Shown piece after piece: positions 16,665-25,817 of a DNA stretch of 64,000 nucleotides (within the stretch, counting starts at the first letter, position 1; every line of letters starts with the position of its first letter). A program made the translations under genes and the position numbers. The notes beneath the pieces are model-generated. The model saw only the letters and a program-made list of their open reading frames with translations, was not told the origin of the DNA and searched no databases. This DNA comes from UBA6176 sp032119375 (GTDB lineage Bacteria > Verrucomicrobiota > Verrucomicrobiia > Limisphaerales > UBA9464), in NCBI GenBank assembly GCA_964430505.1, contig CAYSGH010000014.1, forward strand, positions 1 to 64,000, read 5' to 3'.

Positions 16665-18818
16665 TCACGCGTCACCCTGCGCGGTCACCCATGCGAGCAC
16701 CGCGCGATAGTCCGTCTTGCCAGTCCCCAGCTTCGGGATCTCCCGCATCACGCGGAGATCGCGTGGCACGCTGAGGTTTCCAAGGCCCTTGGCACGAATG
16801 GCCTCCCGGATTTCGGCCATCGTCAGGTCGGGTGAATGGGTGACGGCGACCAGCTTCTCTCCCTTGGCGTCGCTTGGGACGGCGACCACGGCGACCTCGC
16901 AGCGCCGACCGTGCTGGGGGAACGCCCCATCCAAGGCCTCCTCGATGGCGGCAAGGCTGACCATCTCGCCACTGACCTTGGCGAAGCGCTTGAGGCGGCC
17001 GAGGAGGAAGACGAATCCGTCGTCGTCCACCCGCGCGATGTCGCCCGTGTCGTACCAGCCTCCCGATGCTTGGAACCGCGCCTGGGCGTCCGGGTTCAGG
17101 TAGCCCTTCATCACGTTGTCGCCCCGCACGAGCAACCGCCCGCCCTCGGGCACGCCCGCAACGGGCTCGAGCTTGAATTCGATGCCGGGCAGGAACCGGC
17201 CCACGGAGCCGAAGCGCGGCTCGATGCGGGAGTTGGCGCACAAGACGGGGCTGCACTCCGTCGCGCCATAGCCCTCGATGATGCGGACGCCGAACTGGCG
17301 CGCCCACGTGTTGGCGGTGGATTCCTGGAGCTTTTCCGCCCCGGCGACGAGGTATCGGACGGAGTTGAAGTCATAGGCGTGCGCCCGGCGCGCGTAGCCG
17401 TTGAGGAACGTGTTGGTGCCCACCACCACCGTGCAGGCCTTGTCGTAAACCATCGCCGGCACCACCCGGTAATGCAGCGGCGACGGGTACAGGAACACGT
17501 ACTCGCCCCGGATCAGCGGGAACAACGTGCACGTCGTCAGGCCAAAGCTGTGGAACAACGGCATCGCGTTGAAGAAGCGCTCGTGGTCCGTCACGTCCAG
17601 GTGGGCCGTGATTTGCCGCACGTTGGCCAGCAGGTTGCGGTGCGTTAGCTCCACCCCCTTCGGAACGCCCTCGGATCCCGAGGTGAACAAGACCACGGCC
17701 GACTCGTCCGGCCGGGCCTCCAGGGCACCCCAGCGGCCGCCGCAGCGAAGCGTGTTGGCGGCCAGCCGCGCCAGCTTGCGCCATCCGGGCACGCCCGCGC
17801 CCACGTCCTCCAGGTACAACACCTCCACGTTCCCCGCGGCCAGCGTTCCCACGTCGATCTTGGCCTTCTCAACAAAGGCCCGAGACGTGACGAGCTGGCG
17901 GCAACCTGCCAGGTCCAGGCAGGTGCGCATCACGGGGATGCCCGAGGAAAAGTTGAGGATGGCCGGCACCCGGCGCAGCGCCATCATGGCGAGGAGGGCG
18001 ACGGGCGCCGCGTTGACGTTGGGAAGCAGCACCGCCACGCGCCCGCCCGGCGGCGTCGAAGCCAGCAAGGCCCCCAGGCGCCACGCCAGCACGTCAATGC
18101 CCACCATCAACCGGCGATAGGTCAACGGCTCCTGGCGAATGTCCTCCAACGCCTCCTTCCTGGGCTGGTTCCACGCCGCCTCCGCCACCGCCGCCACGAC
18201 GTGCGTTGGGCCCAAGGCCATCTCCGCGTCGTATTGCTGGCGCAGCATCCGGTCCCGGATCCACGCCGTCGCCCGCCGACGGGCCACCGCCGCCGGGAGC
18301 CCATGGAACCGCGGTGGCTCCAGGAGCGGGCTGAAGTGAGCCGTCACCCTCGGAAACCATCGCGTCCAGCCCGTGTGCCGCACGAAGGGCACGCGCGCCG
18401 CCCCGCGCAGGTGGCACAGGATCACCCGCGCCTGCGTCCGGTGCACCAGGAAGCCCGTGCCGTCGTAGATCTTCATCATCGCCCCCGTCAGCGAGATGCG
18501 CCCCTCCGCGAACAAGACCAGCCGCCCGCCCCGCGCCATGAACTCCGCCATGCGCTTGACCGCGTACGGCGACGCCGGGTCCACCGGAAACGTCCGCCGG
18601 TTCAACATGATCTTGCGGTGAAACCACGACGCCTCCGCCGTCGTCGCGCTCGTCACGAACTTCCAGTCGTCGTCCAGCAACGCGTACAGGAACGCCCAGT
18701 CCAGCCACGAGACATGGTTGGGCACCAGCAACACCGGCCCCTTCGTCGCCAACACCCCGGTGTCAAACGCCCTGAATCGGAACCACGCCGTCAGGATCCA
18801 TCGGATCAAGGTCTTCAT
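16665..18818 (-). CDS. aas: Acyltransferase / acyl-ACP synthetase (Aas-like)
   Basis: A 717-residue bifunctional protein. The N-terminal PlsC-type acyltransferase has the HX4D motif (H35-VSWL-D40) and FAEGR. The C-terminal AMP-binding enzyme has FTSGSEGVPKG, the GYGATECSPV loop and YDTGDIARVDDDGF. This is the Aas architecture, which re-acylates lysophosphatidylethanolamine at the inner membrane. It directly follows the LplT-type flippase, its usual partner. ATG 18818 is chosen; ATG 18842 would add eight residues. Some verrucomicrobial homologues may act on other acyl acceptors. Confidence 0.88.
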   Translation of the reverse strand: MKTLIRWILTAWFRFRAFDTGVLATKGPVLLVPNHVSWLDWAFLYALLDDDWKFVTSATTAEASWFHRKIMLNRRTFPVDPASPYAVKRMAEFMARGGRLVLFAEGRISLTGAMMKIYDGTGFLVHRTQARVILCHLRGAARVPFVRHTGWTRWFPRVTAHFSPLLEPPRFHGLPAAVARRRATAWIRDRMLRQQYDAEMALGPTHVVAAVAEAAWNQPRKEALEDIRQEPLTYRRLMVGIDVLAWRLGALLASTPPGGRVAVLLPNVNAAPVALLAMMALRRVPAILNFSSGIPVMRTCLDLAGCRQLVTSRAFVEKAKIDVGTLAAGNVEVLYLEDVGAGVPGWRKLARLAANTLRCGGRWGALEARPDESAVVLFTSGSEGVPKGVELTHRNLLANVRQITAHLDVTDHERFFNAMPLFHSFGLTTCTLFPLIRGEYVFLYPSPLHYRVVPAMVYDKACTVVVGTNTFLNGYARRAHAYDFNSVRYLVAGAEKLQESTANTWARQFGVRIIEGYGATECSPVLCANSRIEPRFGSVGRFLPGIEFKLEPVAGVPEGGRLLVRGDNVMKGYLNPDAQARFQASGGWYDTGDIARVDDDGFVFLLGRLKRFAKVSGEMVSLAAIEEALDGAFPQHGRRCEVAVVAVPSDAKGEKLVAVTHSPDLTMAEIREAIRAKGLGNLSVPRDLRVMREIPKLGTGKTDYRAVLAWVTAQGDA

Positions 18819-18852
18819 CGGATCGAAACATCGCCCGCCCACACGTCCCTGC

Positions 18853-20121
18853 TCACGACGCCTTGTGCACCGGAATGCGCAGCGCGATCAACGCCAACCC
18901 CACCAGCATCGCCAACACGAGGAAGAAGCCGCCCGCGCTCACCGGCGTCCCAAACCACTCCCCCGCATGCACGCACGCCGCCACCAACCCGCCCGCCAGC
19001 AGCATCCCCGCGTTGTCGCACAGGTTCTGCACCGCGATCGTCTTCCCCATCCGTGTCGGCTCCGTCTCCGCCTGCAACGCCGCGTTCAACGGGATGAGGA
19101 ACAAGCCCGCCGCCACCCCCGCCGCCACCAGCAACGCCATCACCCACGGGAACCACGTCAGCCCCCCCGCCACGTGGCCCGCGCGGAGCAACGGAACCTT
19201 CTCCACCAGCCCCACCGCCACCAGCGTCGCCACCAGCAGCACCCCGTACCACCGCGTCCGGGCGAGGTCGCCCACCCGATGCCATTGCCCGGCCAGCACG
19301 CTGCCCACCATCACGCCCACGGACAACCACAGGCCCAGCAGCGAGATTTGGGTGTTGTCCTTCAAGCCCAGCACGTCGATCCCCCATGCCTGGAAGTTGA
19401 TCTTCATGGCCGCGCCGCACACCCAGAACAACGCCGTGCCCAGCAACACGCGCGCCATCCGGGGATGAACCAGCAGGTCTCGCCCGTGCGCCGCAAACTC
19501 CCGCACGCTCGCCGCCAGCCGCACCGACGGCGTGCACGGCGTCCGCCCCATCAAGAGGTTGAACATGAGCCCCGCGCCAAACACGCCCAGCAACACCCCG
19601 TAGCACGCCTGCACCGACAGTCGATCGACCATGACCGAGCCGCCGATCGCCCCCGTGATGATCGCCAGCAACGTCAGGAGCTCCACCGTCCCGTTGGCCT
19701 TCACCAGCCGCTCGGACGGCAGGATTTCCGGCAGGATGCCGTACTTCGCCGGCCCGTAGATGCAGGCTCCAATCCCCACGATGAGGTAGCCCGGCGCCTG
19801 CCAGACGTACCCCAGCCACACGCTCAACGCGCACACGGCCGTGCCCAGCACCTTCACCGCATTGCCGCCCACCAGCCACGTCGTCTTGGAAAAGCGGTCG
19901 TTCAGGTAACCCGCCAACGGGGCCAGCAACACATACGGGACAAACAACAGGCTCGTGTACAACGCTCCCCGGCCGCGCAACACCTCCTCCGAAATCGCCC
20001 CCGATTTCCGCAACAGGGTCAACTGCCCCAGGATCACCGCCAGAATCGCATTGTCCCCAAACGCCGCGAGGAATTGCCCGGCCAACAGCAACGGATAGTC
20101 GCGGCCGCTCGCCTTGTTCAT
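18853..20121 (-). CDS. lplT: Lysophospholipid transporter, MFS family (LplT-like)
   Basis: A 422-residue MFS protein with 12 predicted membrane segments. The N-terminus LLAGQFLAAFGDNAILAVIL, the signature IYGPAKYGILPEILPSERLV and the following KANGTVELLT match LplT, which flips lysophospholipids inward for re-acylation by Aas. Gene order lplT then aas with 34 bp between them supports this. ATG 20121 gives the usual short N-terminus. It is divergent from the inositol oxygenase gene, with a 228-bp shared upstream region. Confidence 0.88.
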   Translation of the reverse strand: MNKASGRDYPLLLAGQFLAAFGDNAILAVILGQLTLLRKSGAISEEVLRGRGALYTSLLFVPYVLLAPLAGYLNDRFSKTTWLVGGNAVKVLGTAVCALSVWLGYVWQAPGYLIVGIGACIYGPAKYGILPEILPSERLVKANGTVELLTLLAIITGAIGGSVMVDRLSVQACYGVLLGVFGAGLMFNLLMGRTPCTPSVRLAASVREFAAHGRDLLVHPRMARVLLGTALFWVCGAAMKINFQAWGIDVLGLKDNTQISLLGLWLSVGVMVGSVLAGQWHRVGDLARTRWYGVLLVATLVAVGLVEKVPLLRAGHVAGGLTWFPWVMALLVAAGVAAGLFLIPLNAALQAETEPTRMGKTIAVQNLCDNAGMLLAGGLVAACVHAGEWFGTPVSAGGFFLVLAMLVGLALIALRIPVHKAS

Positions 20122-20349
20122 GTCGCGGGAAAGGTCACCGGCCCGAGACTGGGGTTGGACACCATGGATGCAAGCTTGCACGCCCACGTTGTGCGGCACC
20201 CATGCCCCCTGGCGTGAATCGAATCACCCGATGCCCGCGCCGTCTCCATCGATGGATGCCCGGACCCTCCTGGCACGGCGCCTCCGCTGGTGTCTTCGTG
20301 CTTTCACGCCGCGGGCGGGATTCGTAGCCTGCACCCAACGAGAAGCGCC

Positions 20350-21276
20350 ATGAGCATCGACACGACGACATCCCGGGACGGTCAACCCTTGCAAAGCCTG
20401 GACGAATGGGAGGACTTCGTGAAGGGCCGCTACTCCCAGCCCGGCAAGACGGCCGAGGAATGCGAGCAGGCGCGGAAGCCCTCCGTCGGCCATGACCCGG
20501 AGAAGAAGCAGTCCGAGTTCCGGAACTACGAGGCCGACGCCCGCCCGTCCGTGCGGGAGTTCTACCGGCTGAACCACACGCATCAGACGCACGAGTTCTC
20601 CCTGGCCAAGCGCCGCGAGTTTCTGGGCCTCAACCGCATGAAGATGGGCGTCTGGGAGGCCGCCGAATACCTGAACCAGCTTGTGGACGACAGCGACCCC
20701 GACACGGACATGTCGCAGCTCGAGCACCTGCTCCAGACCGCCGAGCAACTGCGGCGCGATGGCAAGCCGCGCTGGATGATCCTGACGGGGTTCGTGCATG
20801 ACCTCGGCAAGATCCTTTGCCTGTGGGGCGAGCCCCAGTGGGCGGTCGTGGGCGACACCTTCCCGACCGGCTGCGCGTATTCGCCCAAGATCGTTTTCCC
20901 CCGATTCTTCGAGGCCAATCCGGACTCGAAGGATGCGCGCCTCCAGTCCCGGAATGGCGTGTATGAGGAGGGGTGCGGCCTGGACAAGGTGGCGTTGTCC
21001 TGGGGCCACGACGAGTACATCTACCACGTCTGCAAGGATTACCTCCCCATCGAGGGACTCTACATGCTGCGCTATCACTCGTTCTACCCGTGGCATCGGG
21101 AGAACGAGTACGACCACCTCTGCAACGACGACGATCGCCGCCTCCTCGCAGCCGTCCGGGACTTCAATCCCTACGACCTTTACACGAAGAGCCACTCCAA
21201 GCCGGACGCCGTCGCGTTGCGACCCTTCTACGAGGATCTCATCCGGGAATACTTCCCGGGAAAAATCCGCTGGTAA
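20350..21276 (+). CDS. Myo-inositol oxygenase (MIOX)
   Basis: A 308-residue diiron HD-domain enzyme that cleaves myo-inositol to D-glucuronate with O2. Family runs are plain: FRNYEADARPSVREFYRLNH, the HD pair in TGFVHDLGKILCLWGEP, SWGHDEYIYHVCKDY, LRYHSFYPWH and NEYDHLCNDDD. The histidines and aspartates of the mixed-valent diiron site are present and the length matches the animal, plant and fungal enzymes. ATG 20350 has GAGAAG upstream. No inositol transporter or glucuronate pathway genes are adjacent; the next genes are korAB. Confidence 0.93.
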   Translation: MSIDTTTSRDGQPLQSLDEWEDFVKGRYSQPGKTAEECEQARKPSVGHDPEKKQSEFRNYEADARPSVREFYRLNHTHQTHEFSLAKRREFLGLNRMKMGVWEAAEYLNQLVDDSDPDTDMSQLEHLLQTAEQLRRDGKPRWMILTGFVHDLGKILCLWGEPQWAVVGDTFPTGCAYSPKIVFPRFFEANPDSKDARLQSRNGVYEEGCGLDKVALSWGHDEYIYHVCKDYLPIEGLYMLRYHSFYPWHRENEYDHLCNDDDRRLLAAVRDFNPYDLYTKSHSKPDAVALRPFYEDLIREYFPGKIRW

Positions 21277-21454
21277 CGGCGGATGACCTTCAGCGCCGAG
21301 CGGCTCGCACCCCCCCGAAAGGAACCCGCCTGCCCTCGTCCTTGACCCTGCCGGACATGCCGGTAGCATGGAGCCTGAACGATTCGCCCTCGATTCCGGG
21401 CAGGCCGCGGACATGGTCGCCGGACCCGGGGGCAGCATTTGCACAGGAACTTCG

Positions 21455-23266
21455 ATGAGTGACGCAGCAGTCGCCTCCCCCTCGGGTGGCCAACCCCAGG
21501 TCTCGAGCATCGCCGAGGCCGTTATCCGGATCGCAGGCAATTCCCAGGACGGCATCCAGGCCATTGGCGGCTTCCTTGCCCGCCTCGCCGGACGGTCGGA
21601 GCAGGAAGTCATGACCTTCATGACCATCCCTTCCACCATCTCCGGCGGGCCTTCCATTTTCCAAGTCCGCATCGGGTCTGGCGAGGTGCTCTCGGCCGGT
21701 GACGAGGCGGACATGCTCCTCGCCTTTTACGACCACTCCTACCTCAACCACGTCAACTCGCTCCGGATGGGCGGCATCGTCCTGTACGATTCCGACCACA
21801 TGAAGCCCGAGGCCATCCCTGCCGAGAACCTCTCCAGGTATCGCCACATTGGCGTCCCCATTTCCTCCCTCACCGTCGAGGCCATCGGAGGAACCGGCCG
21901 CGACAAGGGCAAGAACGTCTTCGCCCTTGGGTTGCTGGCCAAGATGTTCGACCTCAATGTCCCGAAGCTTCACCGGCTCCTTCAGGAACGCTTCACCGGC
22001 AAGGATCCCAAGGTTGCCGAGACCGCACTGGCCGCCTTCAACTACGGCTACAACTACAACCTCGCCACCGCGCCGGAGTTGTTCCGGTTCAAGCCGGGCG
22101 AAAATGTCGGCCACTCCCAGGTCGTCATGTCGGGCAACGAGGCCCTCGCCTACGGCCTCATCGCCGCCGGGGTCCGCTTTGGCGCTGGCTATCCCATCAC
22201 GCCGTGGTCCGACATCATGGAGCTGCTCCGCCGCGAGCTGCCCAAGTACGGGGGACAGTTCCAGCAATGCGAGGACGAGATTGCCTCCGTTTCCATGGCC
22301 ATCGGGGCCTCTTGGGGCGGCCGCGTCGCCGTTACCGGATCCTCGGGCCCGGGCATCTCCCTCAAGACCGAGGCCATCGGCTGGGCCGTCATGGCGGAGA
22401 TGCCGCTCGTCGTCGTCGATGTGCAACGCGGCGGCCCCTCCACGGGCATGCCCACGAACGTCGAGCAGTCCGACCTCAACATCGCCGTGTACGGCGGCCA
22501 TGGCGACAGTCCCCGCGTCGTCATTGCCCCCGCCACCGTCGAGGATTGCTTCTACACCGCCATCGAGGCCGTGAACATCGCCCGCAAGTATTCCACCCCC
22601 GTCCTCATCCTCACCGACCAAGGCATTGCCAGCCGGATCGAGGCCTTCCCGGAGCCCAACCTCGAAAAGGTCGTCCAGGACATCAGCCCGGACCTCAGCG
22701 CCGTCACGGACCACAAGCCCTACGACCTCGCTGCGCCCGACGGCGTCACTCGCCACATCGCCCCCGGCACTCGTGTGGCCAGCGGCAAGTATCCCGTGGT
22801 CACGGGCCTGGAGCACGACGAGCTGGGCCATCCTACCGGTTCCCCCAAGCTCCATGTCGCGATGACCGCCAAGCGCCGCAAGAAGCTCCTGGCGCTGGCG
22901 GCCGAGATTCCCACCCCCGAGGTCTATGGCCCTGCCGAGGGCAAGGTGTTGCTCGTCTCATGGGGCTCCTCCAAGGGACCCGTGCAGGAGGCCGTCAAGC
23001 AGGCCCGCGCGGCCGGGCTCGCGGTGTCCGGCGTCCACATCAAGCACATCAGCCCGTTGCCCAATGGCCTCGACAAGGTCTTCGAGGGCTTCTCCCGCGT
23101 CTTCGTTGTCGAATTGAATGACGAAGGCCTCGTCGGCATCGGCCAGCTCGGAGCCCTGCTCCGCGCCCGCTATCCCAAGACCCCGTTCGACGGCGTCACC
23201 AAGTCCGACGGCCTCACCTGGAAGGTTCGCGAGATCCTCGACCGCATCCGCCCCGCGACCGCCTAA
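21455..23266 (+). CDS. korA: 2-oxoacid:ferredoxin oxidoreductase, alpha subunit (gamma-alpha fusion)
   Basis: A 603-residue subunit. The N-terminal third is the gamma domain (RIAGNSQDGIQAIGGFLARL, then MTIPSTISGGPSIFQVRI). The rest is the pyrimidine-binding alpha domain (GNEALAYGLIAAGVRFGAGY, PITPWSDIMELL, EDEIASVSMAIGASWGG) followed by a transketolase C-terminal-like domain. This is the KorA type that pairs with the CPGCGDF-type beta subunit directly downstream. The complex oxidatively decarboxylates 2-oxoglutarate or a similar 2-oxoacid and reduces ferredoxin; the substrate is not decided by sequence. ATG 21455 follows AGGA at good spacing. Confidence 0.93.
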   Translation: MSDAAVASPSGGQPQVSSIAEAVIRIAGNSQDGIQAIGGFLARLAGRSEQEVMTFMTIPSTISGGPSIFQVRIGSGEVLSAGDEADMLLAFYDHSYLNHVNSLRMGGIVLYDSDHMKPEAIPAENLSRYRHIGVPISSLTVEAIGGTGRDKGKNVFALGLLAKMFDLNVPKLHRLLQERFTGKDPKVAETALAAFNYGYNYNLATAPELFRFKPGENVGHSQVVMSGNEALAYGLIAAGVRFGAGYPITPWSDIMELLRRELPKYGGQFQQCEDEIASVSMAIGASWGGRVAVTGSSGPGISLKTEAIGWAVMAEMPLVVVDVQRGGPSTGMPTNVEQSDLNIAVYGGHGDSPRVVIAPATVEDCFYTAIEAVNIARKYSTPVLILTDQGIASRIEAFPEPNLEKVVQDISPDLSAVTDHKPYDLAAPDGVTRHIAPGTRVASGKYPVVTGLEHDELGHPTGSPKLHVAMTAKRRKKLLALAAEIPTPEVYGPAEGKVLLVSWGSSKGPVQEAVKQARAAGLAVSGVHIKHISPLPNGLDKVFEGFSRVFVVELNDEGLVGIGQLGALLRARYPKTPFDGVTKSDGLTWKVREILDRIRPATA

Positions 23267-23315
23267 CTTCTCGCAAGGAAGCTGATTCCCCGCATTTCAT
23301 CCTGATTTCCAAGCC

Positions 23316-24272
23316 ATGAGCGACATGCCCATCCCCTTCGCCGTCGTCCCGCGCGGCGCCAACACCAATGCCGCCCCGGTCGTCCCCCTCACGGATGCCG
23401 ACCGCAAGCCCCTCACCAAGAAGGACGTTTCCGCCGACCACCCCACGTGGTGCCCAGGCTGTGGCGACTTCTCCGTCCTCGCGCTCTACTTCAAGCTCAT
23501 CGAGAAGCGGCGGATGCACCACGAGAAGATCACGACCGTGGCCGGAATCGGTTGTTCCTCGCGCTTCCCCTACTTCGTCCAAGCCCACGGCGCTCACTTC
23601 ATCCACGGCCGTGCCCTGCCCTTCGCCTCTGGGGTGGCCCTCAGCCGTCCCGATCTCCACGTGTTCGTATTCGGGGGCGACGGCGACGCGTTTTCCATCG
23701 GCGGCAACCACTTCACGCACACCGCCCGCAAGAACGTGAAGCTCACCTACGTCGTCATGGACAACAACGTCTATGGCCTCACCAAGAACCAGACCTCCCC
23801 CACGTCGCCCATCGGCTTCAAGTCCAAGACCGACGTGTGGGGGGCCAAGGACCGGCCCATCAATCCCATCAAGCAGGCCATCTCCGCCGGCGCCACCTTC
23901 GTCGCCCGCACCTCCTCGACCAGCCCCAACCACCTCCTTGCCATGATGGAGCAGGCCATGGATCACGATGGCTTCGGGTTCATCCAGGTCCTCTCGGAAT
24001 GCGTCGAGTTCTACCCGGGAGCCTTCGACAATTCCACCCCCCGCAAGGGCGGCGTCTTCGCCGAGGTCCCCAAGGAACACGATGTCACCGACGAATACGC
24101 CGCCTACCGCCTCGGCGAGGAGCTCTCCCCCGGCAAGTTCGGCGTGTTCTACAAGGTCCAGCGCCCCACCAAGAACGCCAACGAGGCCGCCATCATCGCC
24201 GACTACCAATCCAAGGTCGCCGGCCTCGCCCCGTGGCAAATCCTCAAGAAGAACTTCGACCGGATGAAGTAA
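23316..24272 (+). CDS. korB: 2-oxoacid:ferredoxin oxidoreductase, beta subunit
   Basis: A 318-residue TPP- and Fe-S-binding subunit. The N-terminal cluster ligands are in TWCPGCGDFSVL and GIGCSSRFPYF. The TPP motif is GGDGDAFSIGGNH through MDNNVYGLTKNQTSPT. The last cluster cysteine is in LSECVEFYPGAF. It lacks a ferredoxin domain, as usual for KorB. It begins 49 bp after korA and is followed by a Dabb gene after 13 bp, so it is part of a rightward operon. Confidence 0.93.
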   Translation: MSDMPIPFAVVPRGANTNAAPVVPLTDADRKPLTKKDVSADHPTWCPGCGDFSVLALYFKLIEKRRMHHEKITTVAGIGCSSRFPYFVQAHGAHFIHGRALPFASGVALSRPDLHVFVFGGDGDAFSIGGNHFTHTARKNVKLTYVVMDNNVYGLTKNQTSPTSPIGFKSKTDVWGAKDRPINPIKQAISAGATFVARTSSTSPNHLLAMMEQAMDHDGFGFIQVLSECVEFYPGAFDNSTPRKGGVFAEVPKEHDVTDEYAAYRLGEELSPGKFGVFYKVQRPTKNANEAAIIADYQSKVAGLAPWQILKKNFDRMK

Positions 24273-24285
24273 CCCCTCCCGGACC

Positions 24286-24585
24286 ATGTTCTCCCACGTC
24301 GTCATCTTCTGGACCGACCCCGCCCAACCCGGCGCGGCGGACGCACTCCTCACAGGGTGCCATGAATACCTCCGGGACATCCCCGGCCTTCTCCATTACC
24401 ACGCCGGCAGGATGGTGGGGTCCCACCGACCCGTCGTGGACCAGTCCTACCAAGTCGCCCTCAACCTCGTCTTCCCCGACAAGGCCACCCAGGACGCCTA
24501 CCAGGTTCATCCGCGGCACGTCGAGTTCGTGGAGAAGGTGTTCAAGAAGGTGTGCGTGAAGGCCGTCGTGTACGACTTCGCGTGA
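24286..24585 (+). CDS. Dabb (stress-responsive alpha/beta-barrel) protein
   Basis: A 99-residue ferredoxin-like dimeric barrel. It starts MFSHVVIFWTDP and contains the Dabb run DKATQDAYQVHPRHVEFVEK. The role of the family in bacteria is unclear. It lies 13 bp after korB and its TGA overlaps the next start as GTGA, so it is translationally coupled within the operon. A secreted relative is encoded at 32720-33112. Confidence 0.85.
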   Translation: MFSHVVIFWTDPAQPGAADALLTGCHEYLRDIPGLLHYHAGRMVGSHRPVVDQSYQVALNLVFPDKATQDAYQVHPRHVEFVEKVFKKVCVKAVVYDFA

Positions 24586-25817
24586 CCGAGCACCCCTTCA
24601 AGGAACAGTTCTTCGTCCGCCTCCGGGCGGCCGCCGAGGATGGCACCTTCGTCCGCCTCAACCTCGGCGGCCCCAACGGCCGCGACCGTTCCCTTCGCAA
24701 CGTCTTCGTCCGCCCCGTTCGGCTGCGTGGCTCGGTCTCGTGGTCCTTCACCTACCGCCACGCCACCCGCGACATCACCAAGAACCTTGCCCCTGCCGAC
24801 GCCGCCGGACTGGTCCGGGACCTTGTCGGGCAGGAGTTCTCGGACGCCTTCCTCTCCACCACCACCGGCACGCTCCACCTCAACGTTCGCAAGGGACGCA
24901 ACCCGCGCCTCGTCCCGGGGCCCGTCGAGGATGCGCAGCCGCCGGATCTTTCGCACGATCAACCGCGCCAACGTCTTCTCGCCCCACGCGAGCACCCGTG
25001 GCTCCACGACCTCGGCGTCACCGGCCCCGATGATCGCGTTCGGCTCGGCATGGAGGCCAAGTACCGCCAGATCCACCGATTCGTCGAGTTGGTGGCTCCC
25101 CTCCTTCGCGACTGTAGCTTGCCCACCGACCGCCCCCCCACAGCCCTCGACATGGGCTGTGGCAAGGGATACCTGACCTTCGCGCTCCACGACCACCTGC
25201 GCCGTACCCTCGCACGCCCCGTGCGCGTCACCGGCGTCGAGCAACGCCCCGAACTCGCCGAGGCTGCCAATCGCGTCGCCGCCGCCCACGCGATGGACGG
25301 CCTCCAGTTCGTCACCGGCACCATCGGCTCCACGGTCGTCACCAGCGCCGACATCGTCGTCGCCTTGCACGCCTGCGACACGGCGACAGATGACGCCCTG
25401 GCCAAGGGCGTGCAGGCCGGTGCCCGGCTCATTGTGGTCGCCCCCTGTTGTCATCGGGAGGTCTCCCGGGTCATGGCCGCGCCGGACCCATTGAAGGATG
25501 CGCTGCGGCACGGGATCCTGTTCCAGCGCGAGGCGGAGTTTGTCACGGATGCCTTGCGTGCCGCCCTGCTGGAGGCCGCTGGATATGAGGCGCGCGTCCT
25601 GGAGTTCATCTCGCCCGAGCACACGGCGAAGAACCTGATGATCTCCGCCGTCCGCCGGGGCGAGCCATCCCCCGAGGCGGCCACCCGCGCGGCCACGCTC
25701 GCCGCGTTCTATGGCGTCAGTTCCCAACGCCTCGCCCAGCTTCTTCGCATCCCTCTCATGGCCGCCGATCCCGAGGCTCCCGCCTCGGTCCTTCCGATTG
25801 CGGCTTCGACGCCGTGA
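24582..25817 (+). CDS. SAM-dependent methyltransferase (Methyltransf_32-like)
   Basis: A 411-residue protein. An N-terminal region of about 140 residues (EHPFKEQFFVRLRAAAEDGT) precedes a class I methyltransferase domain with motif I LDMGCGKGYLTFALHDHL, an acidic VTGVEQRPEL and VVALHACDTATDDAL followed by VVAPCCHREV. The ALHACD/PCCH pair is characteristic of PF13679-type enzymes (METTL25/GSTCD group). The GTG start at 24582 overlaps the Dabb stop as GTGA. The substrate is unknown; an RNA or ribosome target is inference from its neighbour. Confidence 0.82.
   Translation: MTEHPFKEQFFVRLRAAAEDGTFVRLNLGGPNGRDRSLRNVFVRPVRLRGSVSWSFTYRHATRDITKNLAPADAAGLVRDLVGQEFSDAFLSTTTGTLHLNVRKGRNPRLVPGPVEDAQPPDLSHDQPRQRLLAPREHPWLHDLGVTGPDDRVRLGMEAKYRQIHRFVELVAPLLRDCSLPTDRPPTALDMGCGKGYLTFALHDHLRRTLARPVRVTGVEQRPELAEAANRVAAAHAMDGLQFVTGTIGSTVVTSADIVVALHACDTATDDALAKGVQAGARLIVVAPCCHREVSRVMAAPDPLKDALRHGILFQREAEFVTDALRAALLEAAGYEARVLEFISPEHTAKNLMISAVRRGEPSPEAATRAATLAAFYGVSSQRLAQLLRIPLMAADPEAPASVLPIAASTP

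Noticed and set aside
20224..22855. Two long leftward frames (496 and 521 codons) over the inositol oxygenase and korA
   Set aside because: Both are antisense to genes with complete family signatures.
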